A stretch of 6,443 nt of DNA from Methanobacteriota archaeon (GTDB taxonomy: Archaea; Thermoplasmatota; Thermoplasmata; RBG-16-68-12): assembly GCA_005878415.1 (NCBI GenBank), contig VBMM01000080.1:1-6443 (forward strand). Reading direction: 5' to 3'. How positions within the stretch are numbered: position 1 is the stretch's first letter; every line of letters starts with the position of its first letter. The translations under genes and the position numbers were made by a program. A model generated the notes under the pieces. That model saw only the letters and a list, made by a program, of their open reading frames with translations. It ran no database searches and had not been told where the DNA came from. Of this stretch, positions 1-5,640 are shown one piece after another.

Positions 1-661
1 CGAGGGTCACGAAGTGCGGCTTCGAGTTCGCGAGGGTGCCTTGCTCGATGTCGTTCAGGCTCGCCGCGAAATCGACGACCTTCAGGCCGTTCGCCTTCAT
101 TTTGCCCAGCGTGACGTTCAGCTGCTTCACGAGTTCCTGCTTGATGCGCTCCTCGACGTCCGCCGAGGTCGCGGCGCCGAACGTGCCGACGAACTGGTTG
201 ATGAACGTCTCCGGGTCCTTGATCCGGTACCGGAAGTCCCCGAAGGCGCGCAGCTGGACCATGTCGAAGTCGGGGTCCTGGAACAGGAACGCGTCCTGCG
301 TCCCGAACTTGCCGTCGAAGATGCGCTTCTGGAGGTAGTAGACCTCCGCCCGCTGCACGACGCCGGAGAGGGCCTTGATCAGGTTGCCGAGGATCGGCGC
401 GTTCTGCGACGTGAGCGCGTACCGGTCCGGCCGGTCGAGGTAGGCGAGGACCTTGCCGTCCCGATAGAACACCCCGATCTCGTCCTCCCGCACGACGATG
501 TTGTCGTTCATGCGGATGTTGCGGGGGACCTTCCACATGATGTTCTGTCGCTTGAACTGGTCGTCCCAGGCGATCGTCATGCTGCCGGTGAAGCCTTCCG
601 TCCGGCCCGCCGTCTGGTCCGTTCGCCGCCCGCCGCCAAAGAAGAATGCAATCGGGATCAT
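1..661 (-). CDS. SPFH-domain protein, YdjI / 'virion core protein' class (C-terminus missing)
   Basis: The reading frame runs from ATG at 661 to the window edge without a stop, giving 220 residues of an incomplete protein. Residues about 26-100 carry the pattern I associate with the COG4260/YdjI branch of SPFH proteins: a WKVP segment (43-46), an IVVREDEIGVF strand pair (55-65), a short glycine turn, DRPDRYALTSQNAPIL (76-91). The stretch at 128-160 (DPDFDMVQLRAFGDFRYRIKDP, then a VGT) is typical of the same group, followed by a helical region (166-190). No transmembrane helix is evident; the hydrophobic start (IPIAFFF) is short. SPFH proteins assemble at membranes as scaffolds; in Bacillus, YdjI works with YdjG and PspA in envelope stress. 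The ATG lies 4 bases after the upstream gene's stop and has an AGGTGA Shine-Dalgarno match overlapping that stop, so the two genes are translationally close and share a transcript. The family call is firm; the specific role is inferred. Confidence 0.85.
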   Translation of the reverse strand, partial: MIPIAFFFGGGRRTDQTAGRTEGFTGSMTIAWDDQFKRQNIMWKVPRNIRMNDNIVVREDEIGVFYRDGKVLAYLDRPDRYALTSQNAPILGNLIKALSGVVQRAEVYYLQKRIFDGKFGTQDAFLFQDPDFDMVQLRAFGDFRYRIKDPETFINQFVGTFGAATSADVEERIKQELVKQLNVTLGKMKANGLKVVDFAASLNDIEQGTLANSKPHFVTL

Positions 662-665
662 CGTC

Positions 666-1190
666 TCACCTCACCTGGATGCCCGTGACCGCATTGGTCC
701 GGGTCTTCCACGCCGACTCGAACGCGGCGATCGCCTCGCGGAGGCCTTTCACGGCCGCCTCGAAGCTCTTCGGGTCGCTCGCGTCCCGGATCATCGGGAC
801 GACCGCCGCGGCCTTGTCGAGGGAATCGAGCATCGCGTAGTCGTATTCGTACAGCCGGTCGAGCTCCGTCTCCTCGATCCGGATCGTCGAGCTGAGGCCG
901 GAGTACCCGCCCTCCGCGTGGCGGATCTTCGCCTCGAGGCCCTCGATCGTGAAGATCGCGTTCCCGATCGACTGCAGGCCCTGGACCTTGCCGTCCATCG
1001 CCATGCCGTCGCGGATGTCCTCGAGGTCCCCGCGGACGCCCTTGAGCTGGTTCGCGAACTGGATGCGCAGCAGGTTGTCCGCCGCGCGGATGTCCTCGCG
1101 GCGTCGGTACCCGGCGTAGCCAGGGATGACGAGCTGGATCTTCTTCAGGAGTCCTCGGTCTTGTTCGACGCGGTCACGGATGTCGGGCAT
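666..1190 (-). CDS. Helical protein of unnamed family, partner of the SPFH protein
   Basis: A 174-residue protein, complete, with no cysteine, signal peptide or membrane segment. It is rich in charged and hydrophobic residues spaced as in long amphipathic helices (about 34-62, 65-92, 107-135, 140-163), so a helical bundle or coiled coil is likely. Recognisable conserved-looking blocks are IPGYAGYRRRED (22-33), HAEGGYSGLSS (91-101) and ELDRLYEYDYAMLD (109-122); the glycine/tyrosine turns between helices look family-defining. I do not know a named function. It ends 4 bases before the SPFH gene, and a GGGAG sequence lies about 9 bases before its ATG. Its position between a zinc-ribbon protein and an SPFH protein suggests a cytoplasmic partner of membrane-bound SPFH oligomers. 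An ESCRT-III/PspA-like role is conceivable from position and helicity, but I see no diagnostic PspA motif. Confidence 0.8.
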   Translation of the reverse strand: MPDIRDRVEQDRGLLKKIQLVIPGYAGYRRREDIRAADNLLRIQFANQLKGVRGDLEDIRDGMAMDGKVQGLQSIGNAIFTIEGLEAKIRHAEGGYSGLSSTIRIEETELDRLYEYDYAMLDSLDKAAAVVPMIRDASDPKSFEAAVKGLREAIAAFESAWKTRTNAVTGIQVR

Positions 1191-1221
1191 GGTGTGGTTC
1201 TCCCGGCGGTTTTGCGCAATA

Positions 1222-1257
1222 CGTCCTTGCGTATAGGTTCATGCGTATGTATTTAGG
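1222..1257 (-). promoter_or_regulatory. Promoter of the helical-protein/SPFH operon, with repeats
   Basis: Reading the minus strand, the sequence AACCTATA then CGCAAGGA (1239 to 1224) places a TATA-like CCTATA 47 bases before the ATG at 1190. This matches the 42-47 base spacing seen before several other genes here, and would give a leader of roughly 20 bases. A second AT-rich box, CTAAATAC (1256 to 1249), lies further upstream. On the plus strand TGCGTAT occurs twice, at 1228-1234 and 1242-1248, a 14-base period, and TTGCGCAA at 1212-1219 is a perfect palindrome. These repeats surround the proposed TATA box and start site, where archaeal regulators commonly bind. Promoter assignment is inferred from position and composition. 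Confidence 0.5.
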
Positions 1258-1273
1258 GGTATGGATGGAACTC

Positions 1274-1288
1274 CGCGGGTCTCCCGCG
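1274..1288 (-). terminator. Short GC hairpin after the zinc-ribbon gene
   Basis: CGCGGG (1274-1279) and CCCGCG (1283-1288) form a perfect six-pair stem with a three-base loop, two bases after the TGA of the zinc-ribbon gene. No T-run follows on the minus strand, and archaeal termination relies mainly on T-rich tracts, so this may only be an mRNA 3'-end or processing structure. Confidence 0.25.
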
Positions 1289-1290
1289 AC

Positions 1291-2379
1291 TCACCAGAGC
1301 GCGAAGGTCGGCCGCTCGCCGTCCATCACCTGGCCGGAGTGCCCGTCGATGAGGATGAACATCGCCTTGCCCTTATGGGCGTACTCCATGAACCAGACGG
1401 GGGCGTGCAGCAGCTCGCCGTCGTACGTCGTCGGGTAGACCTGGATTGACTCGAGCGTGTCGACGCGCTTCTTCGCCTCCTTCTCGATGAACTTGTGCGC
1501 GAGCGCCTGCGCCTGCGCCTTCGCCTCCGGCTCGCCGACGTCCCCGCCTTGCACGTCCACGCCACCGGTCGAGCGCTTGTCGAAGTTCAGCTTGTTCTGC
1601 AGCTGGAACTGGAAGCCGTCGTCGGGCTGGTACTTCGAGTACCCCCGGACCGCGACGACCGGGATGTTGTGCTGCATCTGTATCGGGTCCCGGACGCGGA
1701 CGACCTGCGGCTGCGTGTTGACCGGCTGGTTGCGGTTCTGCGAACCCGCGGCGGCGGCCGCGATCGTGAGGGCGAACAACGCGGCGCCCGCGGCCTTCTT
1801 CGCGCCGCTGTCGCCGTGGGCCATCATCCCGACGCCGGCGCCCCCGCCGACGTTCTTCGTCCCCTGGAAGTCCGCCACGACCGACGTCGGGACGACCCAG
1901 TAGGGCACGTACTTCAGCGTGACGGTGCCGAGCTCGGAGCGCTCTGCCACCTTGCGGCGGAAGACGCCCTTGTTCAGCCACTTCCCGCCCGCGTCGAGCG
2001 CCTGCTCGTTCGAGATGCGGCTGTCGAGCATGAAGTGCTTCTGGATGATCTCCGCCGCGCCGCCTGCGCCCATCGTCGTCACGGCGCCGCAGTACTCGCA
2101 CACGACGAGCGCCAGGCCGCCGGACGGCTTCATCGGTCCGCCGCACGAACTGCACTTCAGGCTCTGCGGCATCGGGGGGGCCACCGTCGGCTGGACGGCG
2201 ACGTTCGGGTTGTAGGCCTGGCCCATCGGAGCCGGGCCGCCCGGGTAGCCGGGGGCCACGGGTGCCGGGGGCACGCCGGGGGCCGTCGGAGCCGGGGCGA
2301 CGACGCCTTGCTTGGCGCCGCACAAGTTGCAGAATACCGATCCGTCCGCGAGACGTCCGCCGCACTGATTGCAGAACAG
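1291..2379 (-). CDS. Double zinc-ribbon protein, YdjG-like, apparent CTG start
   Basis: From CTG at 2379 this encodes 362 residues. Domains in order: an N-terminal zinc ribbon (C3, C6, C17, C20, in FCNQCGGRL...FCNLCGAK); a Pro/Ala/Gly linker (about 27-70); a second zinc ribbon (C76, C79, C94, C97); a domain with LKYVPYWVVP (about 155-164); a weak Ala-rich hydrophobic stretch (about 196-212) that might touch a membrane; and a C-terminal block (about 323-357) with HAPVWFMEYAHKGK and LIDGHSGQV. PYW and 'PVW...Y.GK...DG.TG.V' elements recur in zinc-ribbon membrane-associated proteins such as those around YdjG; biochemical function is not established. Start choice: GGAGG (2391-2387) lies 7 bases before CTG, and the protein then opens with FCxxC, the usual start of such proteins. 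There is no ATG, GTG or TTG between the in-frame upstream TAA and this point. The next possible start, TTG at 2325, would destroy the first zinc site. It is upstream of, and co-oriented with, the helical and SPFH genes. Either CTG is the real start or ATG was changed by mutation or sequencing error. Confidence 0.8.
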   Translation of the reverse strand: MFCNQCGGRLADGSVFCNLCGAKQGVVAPAPTAPGVPPAPVAPGYPGGPAPMGQAYNPNVAVQPTVAPPMPQSLKCSSCGGPMKPSGGLALVVCEYCGAVTTMGAGGAAEIIQKHFMLDSRISNEQALDAGGKWLNKGVFRRKVAERSELGTVTLKYVPYWVVPTSVVADFQGTKNVGGGAGVGMMAHGDSGAKKAAGAALFALTIAAAAAGSQNRNQPVNTQPQVVRVRDPIQMQHNIPVVAVRGYSKYQPDDGFQFQLQNKLNFDKRSTGGVDVQGGDVGEPEAKAQAQALAHKFIEKEAKKRVDTLESIQVYPTTYDGELLHAPVWFMEYAHKGKAMFILIDGHSGQVMDGERPTFALW

Positions 2380-2403
2380 GGAGATGCCTCCTATTCGGCA
2401 GCC

Positions 2404-2434
2404 AAGGCGACCTCGCCTTACTTAAGAATTTCTC
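2404..2434 (-). promoter_or_regulatory. Promoter and palindromic operator candidate for the zinc-ribbon gene
   Basis: On the minus strand a purine stretch GGAGAAA (BRE-like) leads into TTCTTAAGTA, a TATA-like box centred near 2424, about 45 bases before the CTG start. Directly downstream is AAGGCGA/TCGCCTT (2404-2410 and 2413-2419), a perfect 7-base inverted repeat with a 2-base spacer. It lies between the TATA box and the expected start site near 2398, a position where a bound protein would block RNA polymerase recruitment. The symmetry is seen directly; the regulatory role is inferred. Confidence 0.5.
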
Positions 2435-2500
2435 CGTGAATCTCGTTCCGCATAGTTCATCTCGGCCGGCCGCGGGGCCTTCCCCGACATCCGAGGGGAC

Positions 2501-2535
2501 CGTAAACCTATAACGCAAGGAGGCGTCTGCGTCGA
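2501..2535 (+). promoter_or_regulatory. Promoter of the MFS gene
   Basis: AAACCTATAACGC (2504-2516) holds a TATA-like CCTATA 47 bases before the GTG start, predicting transcription from about 2534. The element AACCTATA(A)CGCAAGGA is nearly identical to that before the helical/SPFH operon. A GGAGG at 2519-2523 lies just upstream of the predicted start site and has no start codon at a usable distance. Further upstream, CGGGG/CCCCG (2473-2477, 2482-2486) forms a small inverted repeat. Confidence 0.5.
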
Positions 2536-2553
2536 CGGAATCGTGAGGACGCC

Positions 2554-3786
2554 GTGGCGGATTTCCTGAGCCGCACCTTGGCGAGGTTCTTTGGCCTCGG
2601 CCCCGCGGACGTCCGAAATCTCGCTTTTCTCTACTTCGCGACGTTCATCATGCGGGCCGCGGCATTCGCGGGAGTCGCGGTGATGCAAGACGTGAGCGCC
2701 CGGACCCTCGACGCGTTGGGGCGGGGCCTCCTCTTCGCCGTGTACCCGCTCGCGGAAATCGCGACGGTCGGCTATCTGGGCACGCTGTGCGACCGGGTCG
2801 GGAGGAAGCGGATCCTCGTCTTCGCGCATCTCGTGACCGCCGCGGCCGTGTTCCTGTTCATCCCGAGCATCAGTTCGGTCGTCCCCACGGGGGTGCAGCC
2901 GTTTCTCGTCGCGAACCGCGCGCAGCTCATGGCGTTCTTCGACCTCGTGACGTTCGGCGGCCTCGTCGGGGGCTTCGGCGCGGCCTTCCTCGCCCTGAAC
3001 GCGTTCGGGATCTCGGATGCGACCGTCCTCGCGGTCGGCGGCATCGGCGTCACCGTGAGCGTCGTCATGGTCCAGTTCCTCGTCCGGGAGACCCCCTTCA
3101 CGCCGGAGACGCAGCGCGGGACCCTCGAGCTCCTGCGGACCGTCCTCCGGAACCGGGACATCCAGCGGCTCCTTCCGGTCTACGTCCCCGTGGTCGCCCT
3201 GTACGGCTACGTCATCACCTTCACCGACAACCTTCTCGGGGCCGGGAGCGAGGGTTCGGCGACGACGACCCAGCTGCTCATCATCGTGGCGTCCCTGGGG
3301 ATTCCCCTGGGGGCCTCTTTGGCGGTGAGTGGTAGGCTCTCCGACCGAGTGCGGCTGCGCCGTCCGTTCATGGGGCTCGGCCTCGCGTGCTTCGGCGGCC
3401 TCGCGATCCTCCTGGCGCTCGCGGCGCGGCCCGGCGGCGGCGCGGACACGGCGCAGCTCGTATCGAGGTGGCCTCTGATCGCAATCCTCGCGGCGGGCGC
3501 CGGGACGTTCCCTCCCGCCGCGCTCGCGTACCTAGGGGACGTCGTCGGCCATTCCGTCACGGGCACCGCGTTCGGAATCTACTCCGTCATCTTCGGATCC
3601 GGGCTCATCGTCGGACCCGTCCTCGGTGGCGCTCTCACGCAGGCGCTCGGACCGCTCGCGTTCGCGGTGATCGCCCTCGGCCTCATCGGCATTTCCGGCG
3701 TCGGCGTGTTGTTCATCCGCGAGCCGCTGAAATTCCCGCGGACCCCCATGGGCCCGGAGACCGTCGTGCCACCGGGAAAACGTTGA
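2554..3786 (+). CDS. Major facilitator superfamily transporter
   Basis: A 410-residue integral membrane protein with about 11-12 predicted hydrophobic segments, the usual MFS length. Segments are clear at about 24-44, 56-77, 88-106, 131-152, 156-177, 208-226, 239-258, 272-291, 306-328, 338-363 and 367-388. The MFS motif A, GTLCDRVGRKR (76-86), sits in the loop between helices 2 and 3. A degenerate copy, SGRLSDRVRLRRP (259-271), marks the second half of the pseudo-repeat. The central cytoplasmic linker is about 178-207. It would move a small solute or drug by proton- or solute-coupled transport; the substrate cannot be read from the sequence. GTG is taken as start: GAGG (2545-2548) lies 5 bases upstream. 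ACCGGG/CCCGGT (3771-3776, 3787-3792) could fold across the stop codon. It is divergent from the zinc-ribbon gene and shares its promoter element with the helical/SPFH operon, so a link to membrane stress or export is possible but unproven. Confidence 0.9.
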   Translation: MADFLSRTLARFFGLGPADVRNLAFLYFATFIMRAAAFAGVAVMQDVSARTLDALGRGLLFAVYPLAEIATVGYLGTLCDRVGRKRILVFAHLVTAAAVFLFIPSISSVVPTGVQPFLVANRAQLMAFFDLVTFGGLVGGFGAAFLALNAFGISDATVLAVGGIGVTVSVVMVQFLVRETPFTPETQRGTLELLRTVLRNRDIQRLLPVYVPVVALYGYVITFTDNLLGAGSEGSATTTQLLIIVASLGIPLGASLAVSGRLSDRVRLRRPFMGLGLACFGGLAILLALAARPGGGADTAQLVSRWPLIAILAAGAGTFPPAALAYLGDVVGHSVTGTAFGIYSVIFGSGLIVGPVLGGALTQALGPLAFAVIALGLIGISGVGVLFIREPLKFPRTPMGPETVVPPGKR

Positions 3787-3825
3787 CCCGGTCCGCATGC
3801 GTTCGCGTGATTCTGACATCGCCGG

Positions 3826-3836
3826 ATTGAAGTACC
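3826..3836 (+). promoter_or_regulatory. Possible TATA box for a leaderless gene
   Basis: GATTGAAGTACC is a weak TATA-like element centred about 26 bases before the GTG at 3857, the spacing expected if transcription starts at or near the start codon. No Shine-Dalgarno sequence precedes that GTG. Alternatively the gene is read through from the MFS gene 70 bases upstream. Confidence 0.25.
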
Positions 3837-3856
3837 CACGGCCTCGTCGCACGGAC

Positions 3857-4366
3857 GTGGCGTCGAGCAGCTCGAGCCTCCTGGACCTCGACCCGATCGC
3901 CTACTTCGCGATGGGCGGATTCGCGCTGTTCTTCGGCCTCTTCTTCCTCGTGTTCCTCTGGGACATCCCGCTCTTCCTGTACCTCTGTGGCCCGGTGACG
4001 TTCATCCCGGGCGTCATCGCGCTCACGATCGGAATCCTCCAGTGGCGGCGCGAGCGAGCGGTCCTCGAGTTCGCGGAGTGGGTCAAGTCCCAGCGCCGCG
4101 TCAAGATGGACCTCATGGCGCAACGGATCGGCAAGACGCGCTACGAGACGGAAAGGCTGCTCGGCAAGGCGCTCGCGAAGGGGTTCGTGAAAGGCGCGAT
4201 CGACCGCACGACCGATGAGTTCGTCCTCGAAGAGGCGGTGAAGCAGGAGCATTTCGTCGGGCAGTGTCCCCATTGCGGCGGGAACGTGGACACATGGTAC
4301 TTCCCGGAGGAACGCGTCACCTGCCCGTATTGCCAACGCGCGATCTCCGTCCCCGCGAACGCGTGA
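3857..4366 (+). CDS. Membrane protein with winged-helix-like region and C-terminal zinc ribbon
   Basis: From GTG at 3857 this gives 169 residues. A short serine-rich N-terminus is followed by two hydrophobic segments (about 13-35 and 37-62) forming a membrane hairpin, then a basic, helical region (64-128). The stretch RRVKMDLMAQRIGKT...GKALAKGFVKGAIDRTTDEFVL (80-123) reads like a winged helix: helices followed by a small wing and 'G.ID...FVL' strand. It ends with a zinc ribbon, C137/C140 and C156/C159. I do not recognise a named family; a membrane-tethered sensor or regulator, or a protein-protein adaptor, is an inference. An ATG at 3797 is in frame but I reject it: about 40% of the 20 codons between 3797 and 3857 end in A or T, whereas the first 17 codons from 3857 nearly all end in G or C. 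It lies between the MFS gene and rpsL with no clear functional tie to either. Confidence 0.75.
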   Translation: MASSSSSLLDLDPIAYFAMGGFALFFGLFFLVFLWDIPLFLYLCGPVTFIPGVIALTIGILQWRRERAVLEFAEWVKSQRRVKMDLMAQRIGKTRYETERLLGKALAKGFVKGAIDRTTDEFVLEEAVKQEHFVGQCPHCGGNVDTWYFPEERVTCPYCQRAISVPANA

Positions 4367-4392
4367 GGTCGCAGGTCGCCACCCTTATATAG
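4366..4392 (+). promoter_or_regulatory. rpsL operon promoter with upstream tandem repeat
   Basis: TTATATA (4385-4391) is the best TATA box in the window. It is centred 42 bases before the TTG start, giving a predicted start site near 4413 and a leader of about 17 bases containing GAGG at 4419-4422. Immediately upstream, AGGTCGC occurs twice in tandem (4366-4372 and 4373-4379), in the region where BRE or an activator site would lie. Confidence 0.65.
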
Positions 4393-4429
4393 CACATGGA
4401 TTTTAGAGCGCACCTTCCGAGGAACCTCC

Positions 4430-4858
4430 TTGGCCCGCGGCCTCTTCGCAGCGCGCAAGCTCAAGAACGAACGACAGACGAGACGCTGGTCCGACCGGTA
4501 CTACAAGAGGCGCGTGCAGCACCTCAAGCAGAAATCGGACCCGCTCGAGGGATCGCCGCAGGCGAAGGGCATCGTCCTCGAGAAGGTCGCGATCGAGGCG
4601 AAGCAGCCGAACTCCGCGCTGCGGAAATGCGTGAAGGTCCAGCTGATCAAGAACGGCCGGCAGATCACCGCCTTCGCGGTCGGCGACGGCGCGATCAACT
4701 TCATCGACGAGCACGACGAGGTCCTCGTCGAAGGGATCGGCGGACGCATGGGCCGATCGTACGGGGACATCCCGGGGGTGCGGTACAAGGTGATCCAGGT
4801 CAACGGAGTATCGCTCGACGAACTCGTGCGCGGCCGGAAAGAGAAACCCGTGAGGTAG
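4430..4858 (+). CDS. rpsL: 30S ribosomal protein S12 (uS12)
   Basis: A 142-residue protein, normal length for archaeal S12. It forms part of the decoding centre of the small subunit and monitors codon-anticodon pairing. Recognisable features: the archaeal N-terminus GLFAARKL (4-11), the KQPNSALRK loop (58-66) that reaches the decoding site, and the C-terminal GRMGRSYGDIPGVRYKV (105-121). The start is TTG, chosen because it begins the conserved ARGLFAARK sequence and is preceded by GAGG with a 7-base gap. The ATG at 4396 is in another frame and upstream of the expected transcription start. It opens a cluster with S7 (4 bases downstream) and EF-2, the archaeal equivalent of the str operon. The upstream neighbour is a membrane zinc-ribbon gene, not nusA or RNA polymerase genes as in many archaea. 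Confidence 0.97.
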   Translation: MARGLFAARKLKNERQTRRWSDRYYKRRVQHLKQKSDPLEGSPQAKGIVLEKVAIEAKQPNSALRKCVKVQLIKNGRQITAFAVGDGAINFIDEHDEVLVEGIGGRMGRSYGDIPGVRYKVIQVNGVSLDELVRGRKEKPVR

Positions 4859-4862
4859 GGGT

Positions 4863-5627
4863 ATGGAACCCGAGCCGACGCCTCCTCCGGAGACACCGCC
4901 ACCGCCGCCTCCCGAGGCCCCGCCTCCGCCGCCCGAGGCCGCCCCGGCCATCGAACCCGCGGCGACGACCGAAGGTCCTCCGGAAGCTCCCGCCGAAGGC
5001 GGGCCGGCTCCGGTCGTCGAGAAGCCGAAGCGCGAGCCGAAGAAACCCAAGAAACGGCCCAGCTATGAAATGAAGCTCTTCGAGAAGTACGACCTGAACG
5101 AGGTGGTCGTGCACGACGCAGGCCTCGCGAAGTACATGAATCTCTCGCCGATCGTGATCCCGCACACGGGTGGGCGGTACGCGAACAAACCGTTCGGCAA
5201 GGCCAAGTCGAACCTCGTGGAGCGGCTGATCAACGGCATGATGCGCACGGAGAATTACACCGGGAAGAAGGCGAAGTCCTACCGGGTCGTGCGCACCGCG
5301 TTCGAGATCATCGCCCAGAAGACCGGGAAGAACCCGGTGCAAATCCTCGTCGACGCCCTCGAGAAAGCCGCGCCCCGCGAGGAGATCACGCGCCTCCGGT
5401 TCGGCGGCATCAGCGTGCCGCGCGCCGTCGACGTCGCCCCCTCCCGACGGCTCGACCTCGCCCTGCGCAGCATCACGACGGGTGCGGTGTCCGCGACGTT
5501 CAAGAACCGCAAGCCCGTCGAAGAGTGCCTCGCCGACGAGATCCTCATGGCGGCGAAAGGCGACATGCAGAGCTCCGCAATCGCGAAGAAAGAGGAGCTC
5601 GAGCGAGTCGCGTCGTCGGCACGATGA
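4863..5627 (+). CDS. rpsG: 30S ribosomal protein S7 (uS7) with proline-rich N-terminal extension
   Basis: 254 residues, longer than the roughly 190-215 usual in archaea. The S7 core begins near residue 66 (YEMKLFEKYDLNEV) and includes IVIPHTGGRY (97-106), LVERLINGMMR (118-128), GKNPVQILVDALEKAAPREE (155-174) and VPRAVDVAPSRRLDLALR (185-202). S7 nucleates the head of the small subunit and contacts the E site and mRNA exit channel. Residues 1-50 contain 23 prolines, with runs of six (12-17) and five (20-24), plus many Glu and Ala, followed by a basic patch (54-65). At the DNA level, 4899-4919 and 4920-4940 are an imperfect 21-base tandem repeat encoding PPPPPEA twice. The ATG at 4863 follows rpsL's stop by 4 bases and has GAGGT (4852-4856) six bases upstream. 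The internal ATG at 5070 (residue 70) has no Shine-Dalgarno match, so the extension is probably translated. Confidence 0.95.
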   Translation: MEPEPTPPPETPPPPPPEAPPPPPEAAPAIEPAATTEGPPEAPAEGGPAPVVEKPKREPKKPKKRPSYEMKLFEKYDLNEVVVHDAGLAKYMNLSPIVIPHTGGRYANKPFGKAKSNLVERLINGMMRTENYTGKKAKSYRVVRTAFEIIAQKTGKNPVQILVDALEKAAPREEITRLRFGGISVPRAVDVAPSRRLDLALRSITTGAVSATFKNRKPVEECLADEILMAAKGDMQSSAIAKKEELERVASSAR

Positions 5628-5640
5628 TTCGCTCTGCTCC

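Noticed and set aside
1499..1530. Repetitive GCGCCT/GCGCCTTC tract
   Set aside because: It encodes an Ala/Lys/Gln-rich helix within the zinc-ribbon protein, so ordinary codon bias explains it.
14..2439. Long plus-strand open frames over the left genes (for example 14-688, 498-1256, 1495-2439)
   Set aside because: They are antisense shadows of the three minus-strand genes in high-GC DNA. Their translations are Arg/Asp/Leu/Val-rich with no recognisable domain, while the minus-strand proteins show clear motifs.
2519..2523. GGAGG before the MFS gene as a ribosome-binding site
   Set aside because: No start codon in a sensible frame lies 5-10 bases downstream, and it probably precedes the transcription start.
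3797..3856. N-terminal extension of the membrane zinc-ribbon protein from ATG 3797
   Set aside because: Codons here have a low third-position GC content unlike the rest of the gene, there is no Shine-Dalgarno match, and the encoded segment is charged and featureless.
4396..5073. ATG-initiated frame overlapping rpsL and the start of rpsG
   Set aside because: It is out of frame with S12 and S7, very Arg-rich, and its ATG lies between the TATA box and the predicted transcription start.
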